NCBI GenBank assembly: GCA_023400405.1
Contig: JAEXFD010000007.1
Location: 62,001-126,000, forward strand
Length of the DNA: 64,000 nt
Direction: 5' to 3'
DNA from: Pseudomonadota bacterium
GTDB taxonomy: Bacteria; Pseudomonadota; Alphaproteobacteria; Sphingomonadales; Sphingomonadaceae
Positions 47,433-56,161 of this stretch are shown in pieces (the first letter of the stretch is position 1; the number at the start of each line of letters is the position of its first letter). The notes beneath the pieces were generated by a model. It was given only the letters and a program-made list of their open reading frames with translations, did not search any database and was not told the origin of the DNA. The translations under genes were made by a program, and so were the position numbers.

Positions 47433-47854
47433 TTGCCTATCCCCATTTCTGGGGAATTGACGGCTGGCAATTCGGGCCTCGGGGTCGAGCGGGCGAGCGC
47501 GCGACCGACAACCTTCACGAATTCGTCATAGCGAAGCCGGCCGAGCCGGTTGGTCTCGGCATCGAACGCTGGCTGATGCGCCGTGATGGTCAGTTGGTGA
47601 CGCACGAACAGCCCGAGCGCCTCGGTGAGGAAGTCGAGCTTCTGCTCCATTCGGTCAGCGGTGCGGCTCTGACGGTCGAGACGTGTGCCGAACCGTTGGT
47701 CCAGCTCGTGACCAGCACGGCGATCGAACCAGGCAGTCAGCGCGTCCGTCAGGATCGCGGTCTTGGACGAGCCCGGCTGCGCCGCCATCGCAATCAGCTT
47801 CGCCGATAGCTCGTCGGGCAGGTAGAATTGATGGCGGGTCTTGCGCGTCTGCAT
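47429..47854 (-). CDS. CopG/ribbon-helix-helix-type mobilisation accessory protein
   Basis: This 141-aa protein has an N-terminus (KTRHQFYLPDELSAKL and KTAILTDALTAWFDRR) that fits a ribbon-helix-helix fold. A coiled-coil-like centre (DRQSRTADRMEQKLDFLTEA) is followed by a helical C-terminus. In integrative elements of this lineage, this protein lies between the traG coupling-protein gene and the trb genes; here both of those are missing. It is coupled to the HTH gene. Confidence 0.8.
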   Translation of the reverse strand: MQTRKTRHQFYLPDELSAKLIAMAAQPGSSKTAILTDALTAWFDRRAGHELDQRFGTRLDRQSRTADRMEQKLDFLTEALGLFVRHQLTITAHQPAFDAETNRLGRLRYDEFVKVVGRALARSTPRPELPAVNSPEMGIGK

Positions 47855-47929
47855 GCCACGCAGAATCCACCCGCTCCGTGTGCGAGAACAGATGCTCGCT
47901 GAGGACCCCAGGTACCTTTTCTAGGACTC

Positions 47930-48289
47930 TCAGACCCCGCTCATCGTAGGACCGGAGCGCTGACGCCCGAACGTCCAGCTTATCGAGCCGCCGCGCTCGA
48001 TCCCGAAGACGTGGCGTCCCAGTTGCTTTTCCAGCACGGGGCGCCACGGCACTAGCGTGAACTCCTTCGACTTTTCGATCACCGCGAACTTCGAAGCGCC
48101 GACCTGCACGGCCTTGCGGTACGTCCCCTCGATTACGCCGCCGCTATGCTCGGCGTAGCTTAGCCCCAACTCCTTCGAGAGTTGGCCCGCCACCTGGCGC
48201 AATTCGCGGCGGTGAAGCTCCGCCATCATACCTGGGCGATAGCGGATCATGTCGCCTCGCGCCAAGCGAGGCCCTGTTCGATCAGCCAT
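47930..48289 (-). pseudogene. Frameshifted C-terminal part of the DUF3363 relaxase
   Basis: The frame starting at 48289 continues the relaxase in a different reading frame: RYRPGMMAELHRRELRQVAG and FTLVPWRPVLEKQLGRHVFG are the normal C-terminal end of DUF3363 relaxases as I recall them. The switch falls at about 48250-48270, near CTCGCTTGGCGCGAGG. A single-base change joins the two parts, so the relaxase is split by a frameshift (natural mutation or assembly error). Confidence 0.75.
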
Positions 48290-49890
48290 TGCCGGCGCAG
48301 CGCTAGCGCTTGCCGCACCTGGGCCCCGAACCCGCGTTCCAGCGTCTCCGGCTCTTTCGACACTTGTTGCTCGTCCAGCCAGGTCACGCCGTCGTGACCA
48401 TGCTGCTGGTCCAGCCGCAGCATAGACACGGTCTCGATCTCGACTGGTCGCGCCGCGGCCACACTGCGCTCATAGGCCAGAACGTTATCGAGGTGATTGG
48501 GCGGGATCTTCCAACTGCCGTCATCAAGCCGTTCCACCTCTCCCCTGCCCCGCCGCAGCGCCCCGAGCCGCCGCACATGCGTCTCGGCGAAGTACCGGCT
48601 GGCGCTCGAATCGTGCCGGAGGTGGTTCGCGACACTGTAGATGCCGCGATTGCTGGCTGCGATCTCGGCTACAGTGCGGTCGAGTTCGCGAACCATTGGC
48701 ACCTTCGGTGCCACCCGCACGATCTCCGGATGCTCAAGCATTTCGGATAGGGATCGGCTGCCAAGCTCGACATAATGGCTACGCCCATCGGTAGCGGCGA
48801 CGATCATGTAGTGGCGGTCGTCATGCTCATCGGCGAGGCCGGTGGCGACAACCCGGCCAACCAGCGGCTTACCTTCGGCGGGATCGTAGATCGCATAGTC
48901 CTGCGGCGGCACCTCGGGCGCACGGCGCTTCATCTGTTCGTGCATCATCGCGATCACGTCGCCGCGCCGACCCATGGAGCGCAGCGTCTCCTCCAGGTCC
49001 TCGGCAAGCCGGAACCGCCCCCTACCCTCGTCTATCGCCAAGCCCATGCGCGCCAGCGTGCCAAGGCGCGCGGCGCGCAGACTCTGCTCGATGCTGTTGC
49101 CATGCCAGGACGACACCAGCCCGTCGGGGTCGCGCGCGGCCAACAATCGGCGATCGATATTGGTCAAGCGCTCCTGCGCAATCTCGCGCTGGCGCGCCGC
49201 GAAGATCTCATGATCAGTGCGCGGCCCAAGGTCGAGGTTGACCAGCTCCGCCGCGCGGGCAGCGAGGCCGCGGCTGATATACTCCCGGGCGATGATCAGG
49301 TCCTTGCCACGATCGTCGATCCCGCGCGCCAGGACATGGCTGTGCGGATGCCCGGTGTTGAAGTGGTCGACCGCTACCCAGTCGAGCTTCGTGCCTAGGT
49401 CCTGCTCGACCTGTTTCATCCAGCGCCGGACAAGCGGCTTGAGGTCGTCATATTCTGCCCCATCCTCCGGCGCGACGATGAAACGGAACTGATGCCGATC
49501 ACCGGTCCCGCGCTCTAGGAATTCCTTGCCGTCAGCGACGTCGCTTGTCGGCCCGTAGAGTGTGCCGCGATCACCTTCGCGCGTGGTGCCGTCGCGCTGC
49601 AGGTAGCGCATGTGGCCGGCAGCCGCCTTGGCGCCCTTGCCGGCGAGCTTCACGAAGCGCGCTTTGACGACCACGCGGCGCGCGCGGAATCCGGCGTAGC
49701 GATCGGACGATCCGAGCATGCGGCCTACCCCAGCACCTCGGCCGATGCGGCTGCCGTCGAAGCGGCGGGCGCGGGCGGCCAAGGATCGTTGCGCGCCGCC
49801 CGCCAGATTGACAGTCTGACGGACCTGCTGCGCGAACGGGCGATCCTTGCCAATCTGACCCAACCAAAGCTCGAAATCATTGTCGGCCAT
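48247..49890 (-). CDS. Relaxase, DUF3363/VirD2-like, truncated by frameshift
   Basis: This 547-aa mobilisation relaxase would nick oriT and pilot the strand. The metal-binding motif III is AVDHFNTGHPHSHVLARG (His176, His181, His183, His185), and a candidate catalytic Tyr is in HMRYLQRD (Tyr96). The DUF3363 domain spans about 300-540, and its end is missing because the frame closes at 48247 while homologous sequence continues in another frame to 47930. Activity is therefore uncertain. The usual upstream traF/parA and downstream traG/trb genes are absent. Confidence 0.85.
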   Translation of the reverse strand: MADNDFELWLGQIGKDRPFAQQVRQTVNLAGGAQRSLAARARRFDGSRIGRGAGVGRMLGSSDRYAGFRARRVVVKARFVKLAGKGAKAAAGHMRYLQRDGTTREGDRGTLYGPTSDVADGKEFLERGTGDRHQFRFIVAPEDGAEYDDLKPLVRRWMKQVEQDLGTKLDWVAVDHFNTGHPHSHVLARGIDDRGKDLIIAREYISRGLAARAAELVNLDLGPRTDHEIFAARQREIAQERLTNIDRRLLAARDPDGLVSSWHGNSIEQSLRAARLGTLARMGLAIDEGRGRFRLAEDLEETLRSMGRRGDVIAMMHEQMKRRAPEVPPQDYAIYDPAEGKPLVGRVVATGLADEHDDRHYMIVAATDGRSHYVELGSRSLSEMLEHPEIVRVAPKVPMVRELDRTVAEIAASNRGIYSVANHLRHDSSASRYFAETHVRRLGALRRGRGEVERLDDGSWKIPPNHLDNVLAYERSVAAARPVEIETVSMLRLDQQHGHDGVTWLDEQQVSKEPETLERGFGAQVRQALALRRQWLIEQGLAWREAT

Positions 49891-50013
49891 GACGCTACCT
49901 CGCCATCAAAAGCGACGGATGAGGGAGCGCCATGGGACCGCTTCAAGGGCCTCCAAATGGCATGGCCGGAGAACCGCAGAAACGCTGGGGTTGCGGAGTG
50001 TCAGCCCAGCTCA

Positions 50014-50041
50014 TGGAGGCATGGTCATGGTCATGCCTCCA
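50014..50041. repeat. Inverted repeat upstream of relaxase (candidate oriT or terminator)
   Basis: Perfect 10-bp arms TGGAGGCATG and CATGCCTCCA with an 8-nt spacer lie 124 bp upstream of the relaxase start, in the 379-bp gap 49891-50269 that has no gene. Relaxases of this type usually act at an oriT next to their own gene. No nic consensus can be claimed. Confidence 0.45.
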
Positions 50042-50269
50042 CCAAAAACGACGTGCAGACGCCACTTACGGGGCCTCGTGGAGGCACCGCTTTTATCTTG
50101 CCTTACCTGCCCAATCTCCCCTGCCCGCCCCAGCTTCCGGTACCAGAGATGTCACTGGATGCCGGTGGACATACTGGCCCATCGTCATGCGCTTGCCGTA
50201 GGTATCGTCGAGGACTGCATCACGACGATAGCTGCTTCCCAGCAATGAAGGAGTTTCGACATTCAGATC

Positions 50270-51457
50270 GTGCGACTGAGCCGGCAGGAACTGTACGATC
50301 AAGTGTGGTCCGAGCCGATGAAAACGGTCGCGGCTCGCTACGGTCTGTCCGATGTCGGGCTCAAAAATATCTGCGTGAAGAACCGAATTCCGGTGCCATC
50401 GAGAGGCTATTGGCAACGTCTCGAAGCCGGTCAGTCGCCTAGGAAAATTGCTCTCCCTGAATGGTCTGGTGCCAGCGAAATCGACATTCGCGTAAAGCCG
50501 AAAGATGTGATTTCGACGCCGGGTTCTAAGCCAGAGGAACCGGCCAGTGTCGCGGAAGCGAAGGAAGCTGCGATCACCGTTCCGGAGCGACTTGATCGTC
50601 CGCATGTGGCGACCCAGGCGCTGCGAAAGGCACTCGGCGCGAGAAAGCCCGATGAGTACGGCGCAATTCACAGCGTCGTGCAGGACGCCTTTCTCGTGCG
50701 CATTCACCCCGATTCCAAAGACCGGGCGCTCAGGATCGCGGATGCTTTTGCCAAGGCGTGCGAAAAGCGTGGGTTCGAATTCCAGCCCGGGCGCGAGGGC
50801 TCGCGCTGGCAGGGGCAGCTGCGTGTTGTCGTCGACGGAATGGACTTCGCATTCTCGATAGAGGAGCGAATGCGCCGCGAGTCCTATCGGATGACTGCCG
50901 CCGAGCAGGCAAAAAAGGATCGCGGAGGGTTCGTCTGGGCGCCGAAATATCAACATGTGCCGACCGGCGCGCTCACGCTCAAGATCGACCCCGCCTATGG
51001 ATCTGGGCTACGACAGAGTTGGACCGATGGCCAATCCCGAAAGGTCGAAGATTGCCTCGGCGATGTCATGCTCGGCCTGCGCCGGTTGGCTGCGTGGCGA
51101 ATTGCCGAGCGCGATGAGCACCTCCGCAAGCAAGAACGCCACGATCGCGAACAGCAGCGCCGCGCCGCCCTCAGGGATCGGATCGAAGCCGAACGCGAAG
51201 CTGTCACCCAGCTCGAGGAGGACGCCCGCGACTGGCGGCGCGCTGAAGAAATTCGTGCATTCGTGGCCGCGCGTGGCGCGCCCGACGCGGATGGAAGCTG
51301 GGCTGCATGGGCATTGGCGCAAGCAGACAGGATCGACCCGCTGCGTGAATCCTCGCCGTCGATCCTCGATACGCCCGAGAAGGACTATCGGCCATTTTCG
51401 GTCTGGGACCTTGGGATGTACCCCGAGGAGGAAGACGCCGAGATGGAGAAGGAGTGA
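50270..51457 (+). CDS. Conserved HTH-like hypothetical protein of mobile elements
   Basis: This 395-aa protein has an N-terminus LSRQELYDQVWSEPMKTVAARYGLSDVGLKNICVKNRIP that is a helix-turn-helix-like module seen in uncharacterised proteins of proteobacterial islands. The middle contains WAPKYQHVPTGALTLKID, and the C-terminal third is a charged helix (about 290-345), ending acidic. The start is GTG at 50270 (GAAGGAG is 16 nt upstream, so ATT at 50261 with better spacing cannot be excluded). Function unknown. Confidence 0.75.
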   Translation: MRLSRQELYDQVWSEPMKTVAARYGLSDVGLKNICVKNRIPVPSRGYWQRLEAGQSPRKIALPEWSGASEIDIRVKPKDVISTPGSKPEEPASVAEAKEAAITVPERLDRPHVATQALRKALGARKPDEYGAIHSVVQDAFLVRIHPDSKDRALRIADAFAKACEKRGFEFQPGREGSRWQGQLRVVVDGMDFAFSIEERMRRESYRMTAAEQAKKDRGGFVWAPKYQHVPTGALTLKIDPAYGSGLRQSWTDGQSRKVEDCLGDVMLGLRRLAAWRIAERDEHLRKQERHDREQQRRAALRDRIEAEREAVTQLEEDARDWRRAEEIRAFVAARGAPDADGSWAAWALAQADRIDPLRESSPSILDTPEKDYRPFSVWDLGMYPEEEDAEMEKE

Positions 51458-51460
51458 AGG

Positions 51461-52378
51461 TCAGGCAGCCTTTACAAGGCCGTCGATCCGCTCGTTGCAG
51501 ACCGCCATCACGATGCGCCCGAGCTCTTCGACACGCTCGCCCAACCAACCAAGTTCCTCGGCGCTGATACGATAGTGCTTCGAGTAGCGCGCTTTCACAT
51601 AGGCTTCCTTGAGCTTCTCGAAACGGGCGCGGTCGGCGCGATTGTCGCGCGGCCACGCATCGATCAAGCGGGCGTCGATGCGTTCCGCCTGGGTGCGCAG
51701 GAAGCCCAGATTATGGACGTGCGGCGTGTAGAAGGTGCAGACCAGCAACACACAGTGATAAAGGCTTTCGGTGGTCTGATGGAGATCGAAAGCGGCCTGC
51801 TTGGTGTACCCCTTTTCAATCAGAAAGCGGGCGGCTTCGAATCGCTTCAGTGCTGATGGAAACCATTCTTCGAAATATGCGCGCGCCATTGCCACCGCTT
51901 GTTCGGGAGTTTTCGGCTTTGGCTGATGCAACTCCGTGTCGTCGCTCTCGTAGAGCGCTATGCCATCGCGGGCGACGTCCATGAAGAAATAGCGACCATG
52001 CGCAAGCCCGTCATTCACCTCGGCCAACGTATGGACGATGAAGTTGACCGGGGTCCGCAGCGTCTTGGTGATCGCGAGCTCGCGGTTGAGCCGCTCCTCG
52101 GCGCGCAACCAGAATTCGACCCGGTCGGTGAGCTTCTCGTTGTTGACGATGATCAGCAGATCAAAGTCGGACTGATAACCTTTCGCCGTGTGGGGCTCAT
52201 CGACCCAGCCGCCGCGCGCATAGCTGCCGTAGAGGATGACTTTGAGGATGCGGGCCTGCCGCTTCCAATCGGCCGTCGCCATTGCAGTCGCGTCACCGAA
52301 CTCCTCGAACAGGATCTGGACGACACGTTCAAGCTCGCGCTGCTTCGCTGGGGGTAGATGGTCGAAGCCGGTCTTCAT
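51461..52378 (-). CDS. MNT-HEPN fusion (nucleotidyltransferase + HEPN)
   Basis: This 305-aa fusion has an N-terminal MNT nucleotidyltransferase domain (about 1-150) with LYGSYARGG and then SDFDLLIIV (the GSxxRG...DxD active site) and a C-terminal HEPN domain (about 170-295) with TKQAAFDLHQTTESLYHC and KARYSKHYRI. Split MNT/HEPN pairs act as toxin-antitoxin modules in which the MNT AMPylates the HEPN RNase; here both are on one chain. It is convergent with the preceding gene and the stops are 3 bp apart. Confidence 0.85.
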   Translation of the reverse strand: MKTGFDHLPPAKQRELERVVQILFEEFGDATAMATADWKRQARILKVILYGSYARGGWVDEPHTAKGYQSDFDLLIIVNNEKLTDRVEFWLRAEERLNRELAITKTLRTPVNFIVHTLAEVNDGLAHGRYFFMDVARDGIALYESDDTELHQPKPKTPEQAVAMARAYFEEWFPSALKRFEAARFLIEKGYTKQAAFDLHQTTESLYHCVLLVCTFYTPHVHNLGFLRTQAERIDARLIDAWPRDNRADRARFEKLKEAYVKARYSKHYRISAEELGWLGERVEELGRIVMAVCNERIDGLVKAA

Positions 52379-52422
52379 CGCGCTAGTCTCATGCCAATGG
52401 CTTAGAATACCAAGTGAAGAAG

Positions 52423-52450
52423 GAAAAGCGGCGGGCTCAACGCCCGCCGC
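52423..52450 (-). terminator. Rho-independent terminator overlapping the small sigma-like gene
   Basis: On the minus strand, the 9-bp stem GCGGCGGGC/GCCCGCCGC has a 5-nt loop and is followed by TTTTCC. The stop codon of the 52437 gene lies in the loop. Confidence 0.75.
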
Positions 52451-52661
52451 CCTCTTTGGTGCAGCGAAGGAGATGCAGCATCGCGGTCGCCATGTGGCGC
52501 TCGACCTCAGCAACACTGATGCCCAGCTCCACGGCGATCCGGTGGTAGTCCAGGTCGCGATAGCGGTGTAGGTCGAACACCGCACGGGGCAGCTCGTCCA
52601 TCGTGTCCAGCGCGTGCCGGATGCGCCGAAGCAGTTCGGCGTTCGGAAGCTCCTGTTCCAT
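52437..52661 (-). CDS. Sigma-70 region-4-like small protein
   Basis: This 74-aa protein consists almost entirely of a sigma region 4 helix-turn-helix (LPRAVFDLHRYRDLDYHRIAVELGISVAEVERHMATAMLHL), with no region 2. As an isolated domain it could act as an anti-sigma-like or promoter-selective factor for the element. It is downstream of the ParB-like gene on the same strand (63-bp gap), and both leaders share the sequence GAGTAGGAC. Confidence 0.75.
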   Translation of the reverse strand: MEQELPNAELLRRIRHALDTMDELPRAVFDLHRYRDLDYHRIAVELGISVAEVERHMATAMLHLLRCTKEGGGR

Positions 52662-52724
52662 AGGTTCGAGTCCTACTCAGGGAGCCAGCGGCACCGGATG
52701 GCGCCGCTGGCATGGACAGGATGC

Positions 52725-54479
52725 TCACGCGGCTTCGCGGAGCGGCTCGACCTGCGGCTCCGCCGTCCCGGGCTCGGCCGCGATCAACGACGCCACCGAG
52801 GTCGAGCGGTCGGCGGCAGCGACACCGCCACGCGGCGTGTAGCCGGACGCGGGAAACCGCATCCAGCGCGGCACCCAGCCCTCGACTTTGGTCCGCCCCT
52901 TGTCCCCGTTCAGGCAGTCGCGGATGATCGCCTTGAGCACCTTGCCCGGTTCCTTGGCGTTGCCCGCGACGACCTGCTTGTCCGAGACTTCCTCGACCAT
53001 CGCGAGCAGCACCTCACGGTCGCGGATGAGGTCGAAGAACGTATCGTCGGCCTGCCAGACCGAGGCCATGTCCACCGCCAGATGCGCCCCGAGCAGGTCG
53101 ACCATCTCGCTGCGGGCCCAGAGGGTTTCGCCCATGACGATGGCGAGGATGGACAAGACCTGCGTATCGTCGAGGGACAGTAGCCGGACGAACAGCGCCG
53201 CCAGCCCGAGACCTTCCCCGCCGGTAACGGTCAGCGTGTCGCCATCGAAGCCGAGCATCGCCAGCATCTCGCGCCGCTTGGCGTCGAACGCTGCCTCGGA
53301 CGCGGAAAGCTCGACGCTCTCGATGATCGCATTCGCCGCACGCTGCTGCTCGACCTTCACCGCCCAGAGCGGCGATCCGACGATCATGTGCGCTACCGCC
53401 ACCCGCAGCGCCACACCGGGGGCTTCCACCAATCTTGCCCGCACCGCCGCGTGACGATGCAGGTCGACATAGTCGTTGCCCGCAGCAGTGATCTCGGGGC
53501 GGTTCGGTTTGTCGGCGACTTCGTCCGGGGTGCCCTTGGCGAGCTTCCGCGCCTTCTTGAGGCTGATATAGCCTTCGTGGAAGGCGACATCGCCGCGATA
53601 GCCGATGGCGATGTAGACCTTGCCGCCCTTCCGCTTGGCCCGCTTCTCATGCTCCCAGCTCTGGAAGAACTGGCCCGGCTCGAGCGTCACGATATCGGTC
53701 CAGCCCGCCGCGCGATAGGCTTCGGCGCGCTCGGCGATGGCGGCGTTCTGCACTTCCCAAAACTGCTCGACGCGGGCGAAATAGCTGTCCTCGCCGAACA
53801 GGTCGGCGACGATCTCCCCCTTGAACCCGGCAAGGTCGAACAGCGCCACCTTGGTCGAGATGGTCGCGCCGCCGAACAGCCACGACTTGAGCGCCTGGCC
53901 AACCGGCGCCCGGGCCTCGGGATCGTCCAGCATCGTCAGCCAATCGCGCTGCTGTGCCTTGGACGCGAGGGTCAGATGCTGCACGGTGACGGCATCGATC
54001 TTCTCGTCGCGGTAGAGCGACCGGATGCGGGGGAGCAGGTTGCCCAGCGCGAGCGTCCGCTTCACCTGCACGTCGGTCAGCCCGAAGACGATAGCGATAT
54101 GCTCAGGTCTGCGGCCCTCGCGGACCAGCCGGGTGAAGGTCTCCCACCGCGTCACCTCATCGGGGTCGAGCCGGGCGATGTTCTCGATCAGCGATGCCTC
54201 CAGCGCCGCCGCATCGTCGCCCGCATCTATGACCGCACAAGGCAGCGCGTCGATCTCCCCGCCCTCCGCCGTCACTGCCAGCGCAGCGTGATAGCGCCGC
54301 TTGCCCGCCACGATCTCGAAGCGCTCGGCTTCCCCGGTCGGCCGCACGATCAGCGGCACCAGCACGCCGCGCGCCCGCACGGACGGAAGGATGTTTGTCA
54401 GGTCCGGCGTCTTCCTGCCCGCACGCGTGTTGACCGGCGAGACGCTGAGCTTGGCGATGTCGATATGCTTGAGTTCCAT
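52725..54479 (-). CDS. ParB/RepB-like partition or regulatory protein
   Basis: This 584-aa protein has an N-terminal ParB/Spo0J CTPase-type domain (about 1-130: VLVPLIVRPTGEAERFEIVAGKRRYHAAL and ASLIENIARLDPDE, that is GxRRxxA and ENxxR motifs) and a KorB-like HTH (about 135-170: AIVFGLTDVQVKRTLAL). The long C-terminal part is family-specific for integrative elements and plasmids of alphaproteobacteria. The start follows GAGGAGTAGGACC. It is probably needed for maintenance or regulation of the island. No ParA partner is present. Confidence 0.88.
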   Translation of the reverse strand: MELKHIDIAKLSVSPVNTRAGRKTPDLTNILPSVRARGVLVPLIVRPTGEAERFEIVAGKRRYHAALAVTAEGGEIDALPCAVIDAGDDAAALEASLIENIARLDPDEVTRWETFTRLVREGRRPEHIAIVFGLTDVQVKRTLALGNLLPRIRSLYRDEKIDAVTVQHLTLASKAQQRDWLTMLDDPEARAPVGQALKSWLFGGATISTKVALFDLAGFKGEIVADLFGEDSYFARVEQFWEVQNAAIAERAEAYRAAGWTDIVTLEPGQFFQSWEHEKRAKRKGGKVYIAIGYRGDVAFHEGYISLKKARKLAKGTPDEVADKPNRPEITAAGNDYVDLHRHAAVRARLVEAPGVALRVAVAHMIVGSPLWAVKVEQQRAANAIIESVELSASEAAFDAKRREMLAMLGFDGDTLTVTGGEGLGLAALFVRLLSLDDTQVLSILAIVMGETLWARSEMVDLLGAHLAVDMASVWQADDTFFDLIRDREVLLAMVEEVSDKQVVAGNAKEPGKVLKAIIRDCLNGDKGRTKVEGWVPRWMRFPASGYTPRGGVAAADRSTSVASLIAAEPGTAEPQVEPLREAA

Positions 54480-55131
54480 TGGTCCTACTCCTCTTCAAAC
54501 ACCGCACCGGCCCCGGAAAAGGGGGGTGGGTGGCAAGGAGCGGACCGGCAGTCCCGCTTGAGTGGCGGGCAGCACCCGCAGGGCCGCAACGAAGTGGAGG
54601 ACCCGACGCAGCCGGGTTGCGGCACGCCGCGACGGGACTAGAGGGTAGCGACGCCCACCCCCCTTGGCCGCGGCCGGCAGGCAACGCCGGCGCGCCAGCG
54701 CCGTCCGTATGCCGGCGTTTCGCCGGCACTCGCGTTAGTGATCGTCACCGCGTGAGCGGCCGACACCCCATAGGGGCTCGGTGGAGCGAAGCGTAGTAGA
54801 GCACGGTCGCGCTACAGCGCGAAACGCCGCGTTATTATCTCCTCTCAGTACAAGAACTTTGCGCTCACTCGCTGTCCGCGAAGCCGAAAGACGGGATAAT
54901 GGCAATGCGCCTCTGTCAGGGAGTCGAGTAGCACATTTGCTGATATCACACTGAGTTGAGAGGCCTGACTTCCAAAATGTAGCCAGTACGCCTGCTCACC
55001 TGAATGACGCAGACGTAGCCTTATCTACCCACTCGACGGCGCATACCCTGACCGCTTAAATTAGGCCTTTTGCTTCGGGCTTGGCTTGCTTTAGAAGAAT
55101 CAGGGCTCTGCACCGTTGCTTTTGGGAAGGA
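54480..55131. other. Gene-free region upstream of parB-like gene with GC-rich hairpins
   Basis: About 650 bp hold no supported gene. The left part (54640-54730) is very GC-rich with perfect inverted repeats: AACGCCGGC/GCCGGCGTT (54683-54691, 54711-54719) and TGCCGGCG/CGCCGGCA with a TTT loop (54710-54728). It could hold the ParB-binding site or promoter regulation. The right part (54830-55080) is AT-richer, with nothing I recognise. Confidence 0.55.
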
Positions 55132-55548
55132 ATGAGGTTCGTGCCTTCGATCATCTTGCACCAAACTGCCCCCGACACGATCGCTGAGGTTCGCATGTTA
55201 CTTACTTCCGCAGGCCTGGCGTTGGACGGTGAGTTACCGCCTGCGAACGCGCCAGTCTGCCTCAATCCCAACCCCGTATTGCTGGTCCTTCTTGATGCAA
55301 GCTTGGATGACGATGCCGGATTTGAAGCCGCGATGATCGCTGCAGCCAACGCGGGACGCAGGATCATCGGTATTTGGGCGAAGGGATTCGATGGCGAAGC
55401 GCCAGCCGCATTCAAGAAATATAGTGCCGATCAGGTAATCTGGGACGCGGCGCGCGTTCGCAAGGCTATCTGCGGCATGGACGAACCAAGCTATGACACG
55501 CCTACCGGTACGCCGCAGGACGCGCCAAAAACAGACAGAAACTGCTGA
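55132..55548 (+). CDS. Hypothetical protein of the modification module (Rossmann/TIR-like fold possible)
   Basis: This 138-aa protein alternates beta and alpha: SIILHQTAP, PVLLVLLDASLDDDAGFEAAM, RRIIGIWAKG, then SADQVIWDAARVRKAI. This pattern recalls TIR/DUF4062-type folds, but no catalytic Glu can be assigned. The ATG at 55132 follows GGGAAGG; GTG at 55141 is an alternative. It is followed after 1 bp by the Nmad2-type gene and probably forms an operon with it. Confidence 0.7.
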   Translation: MRFVPSIILHQTAPDTIAEVRMLLTSAGLALDGELPPANAPVCLNPNPVLLVLLDASLDDDAGFEAAMIAAANAGRRIIGIWAKGFDGEAPAAFKKYSADQVIWDAARVRKAICGMDEPSYDTPTGTPQDAPKTDRNC

Positions 55549-55549
55549 C

Positions 55550-56155
55550 TTGAAGCTCCATAGCTACGTGATCGAGCACGATCTCGGGTTCGCGCCAAAT
55601 CCGTTCTTCGGCGCGTGCACCTTGGCGTGCTGCAAGCCAGATATTCGCAAGCAGGCGAAGCTCGGCGATATCGTCATGGGGACAGGGAGCGCCAAGTTAG
55701 GGCGCCAAGGGCATCTTAGCTATTGGATGCGCGTCGATACGATTATCAATTTCGACGAGTACTGGGGAGATCCACGCTTCGTTTTAAAGAAACCAGCGAT
55801 GCGCGGCAGCGCAATGCAGCGACACGGCGATAATATCTATCATCGCGATGCGGAAACTGGCGCCTGGCAATGGCTGGACTCATTTCATAGCGAGCCGGGA
55901 GGTGAGTGCAGTGCATCCAACCTCAAGCGCGATACTGGGCGGACCGACAAAGTGCTGGTCGGGTATGATTTCGCATATTGGGGCGCTAAGGGCCCTAAAA
56001 TCCCCGATGCACTTAGCGATTTCGTCGTCAAGCGGCAGGGTTGGAAATGCAATTTCTCACCGGAGCGGCTCGCGGCGATGCTGGATTGGCTCGATGCACA
56101 ACCCGAGCGCGGTTATCTTGGCGAGCCAGCGGACTGGCAACGGATCGCCCTTTAG
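55550..56155 (+). CDS. Nmad2-type nucleotide-modification-associated protein
   Basis: This 201-aa protein matches the pattern I recall for Nucleotide modification associated domain 2 (Nmad2): it opens LKLHSYVIEHDLGFAPNPFFG, followed by LACCKPDIRKQAKLGDIVMGTGS and LSYWMRVD, then KVLVGYDFAYWGAKGPKIP. The family was defined next to DNA-base hypermodification genes in phages and bacteria; its reaction is unknown. The start is TTG at 55550 at the conserved N-terminus; ATG 55493 would overlap the previous gene. Its stop is 6 bp from the convergent MazG gene. Confidence 0.78.
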   Translation: MKLHSYVIEHDLGFAPNPFFGACTLACCKPDIRKQAKLGDIVMGTGSAKLGRQGHLSYWMRVDTIINFDEYWGDPRFVLKKPAMRGSAMQRHGDNIYHRDAETGAWQWLDSFHSEPGGECSASNLKRDTGRTDKVLVGYDFAYWGAKGPKIPDALSDFVVKRQGWKCNFSPERLAAMLDWLDAQPERGYLGEPADWQRIAL

Positions 56156-56161
56156 CGGACC

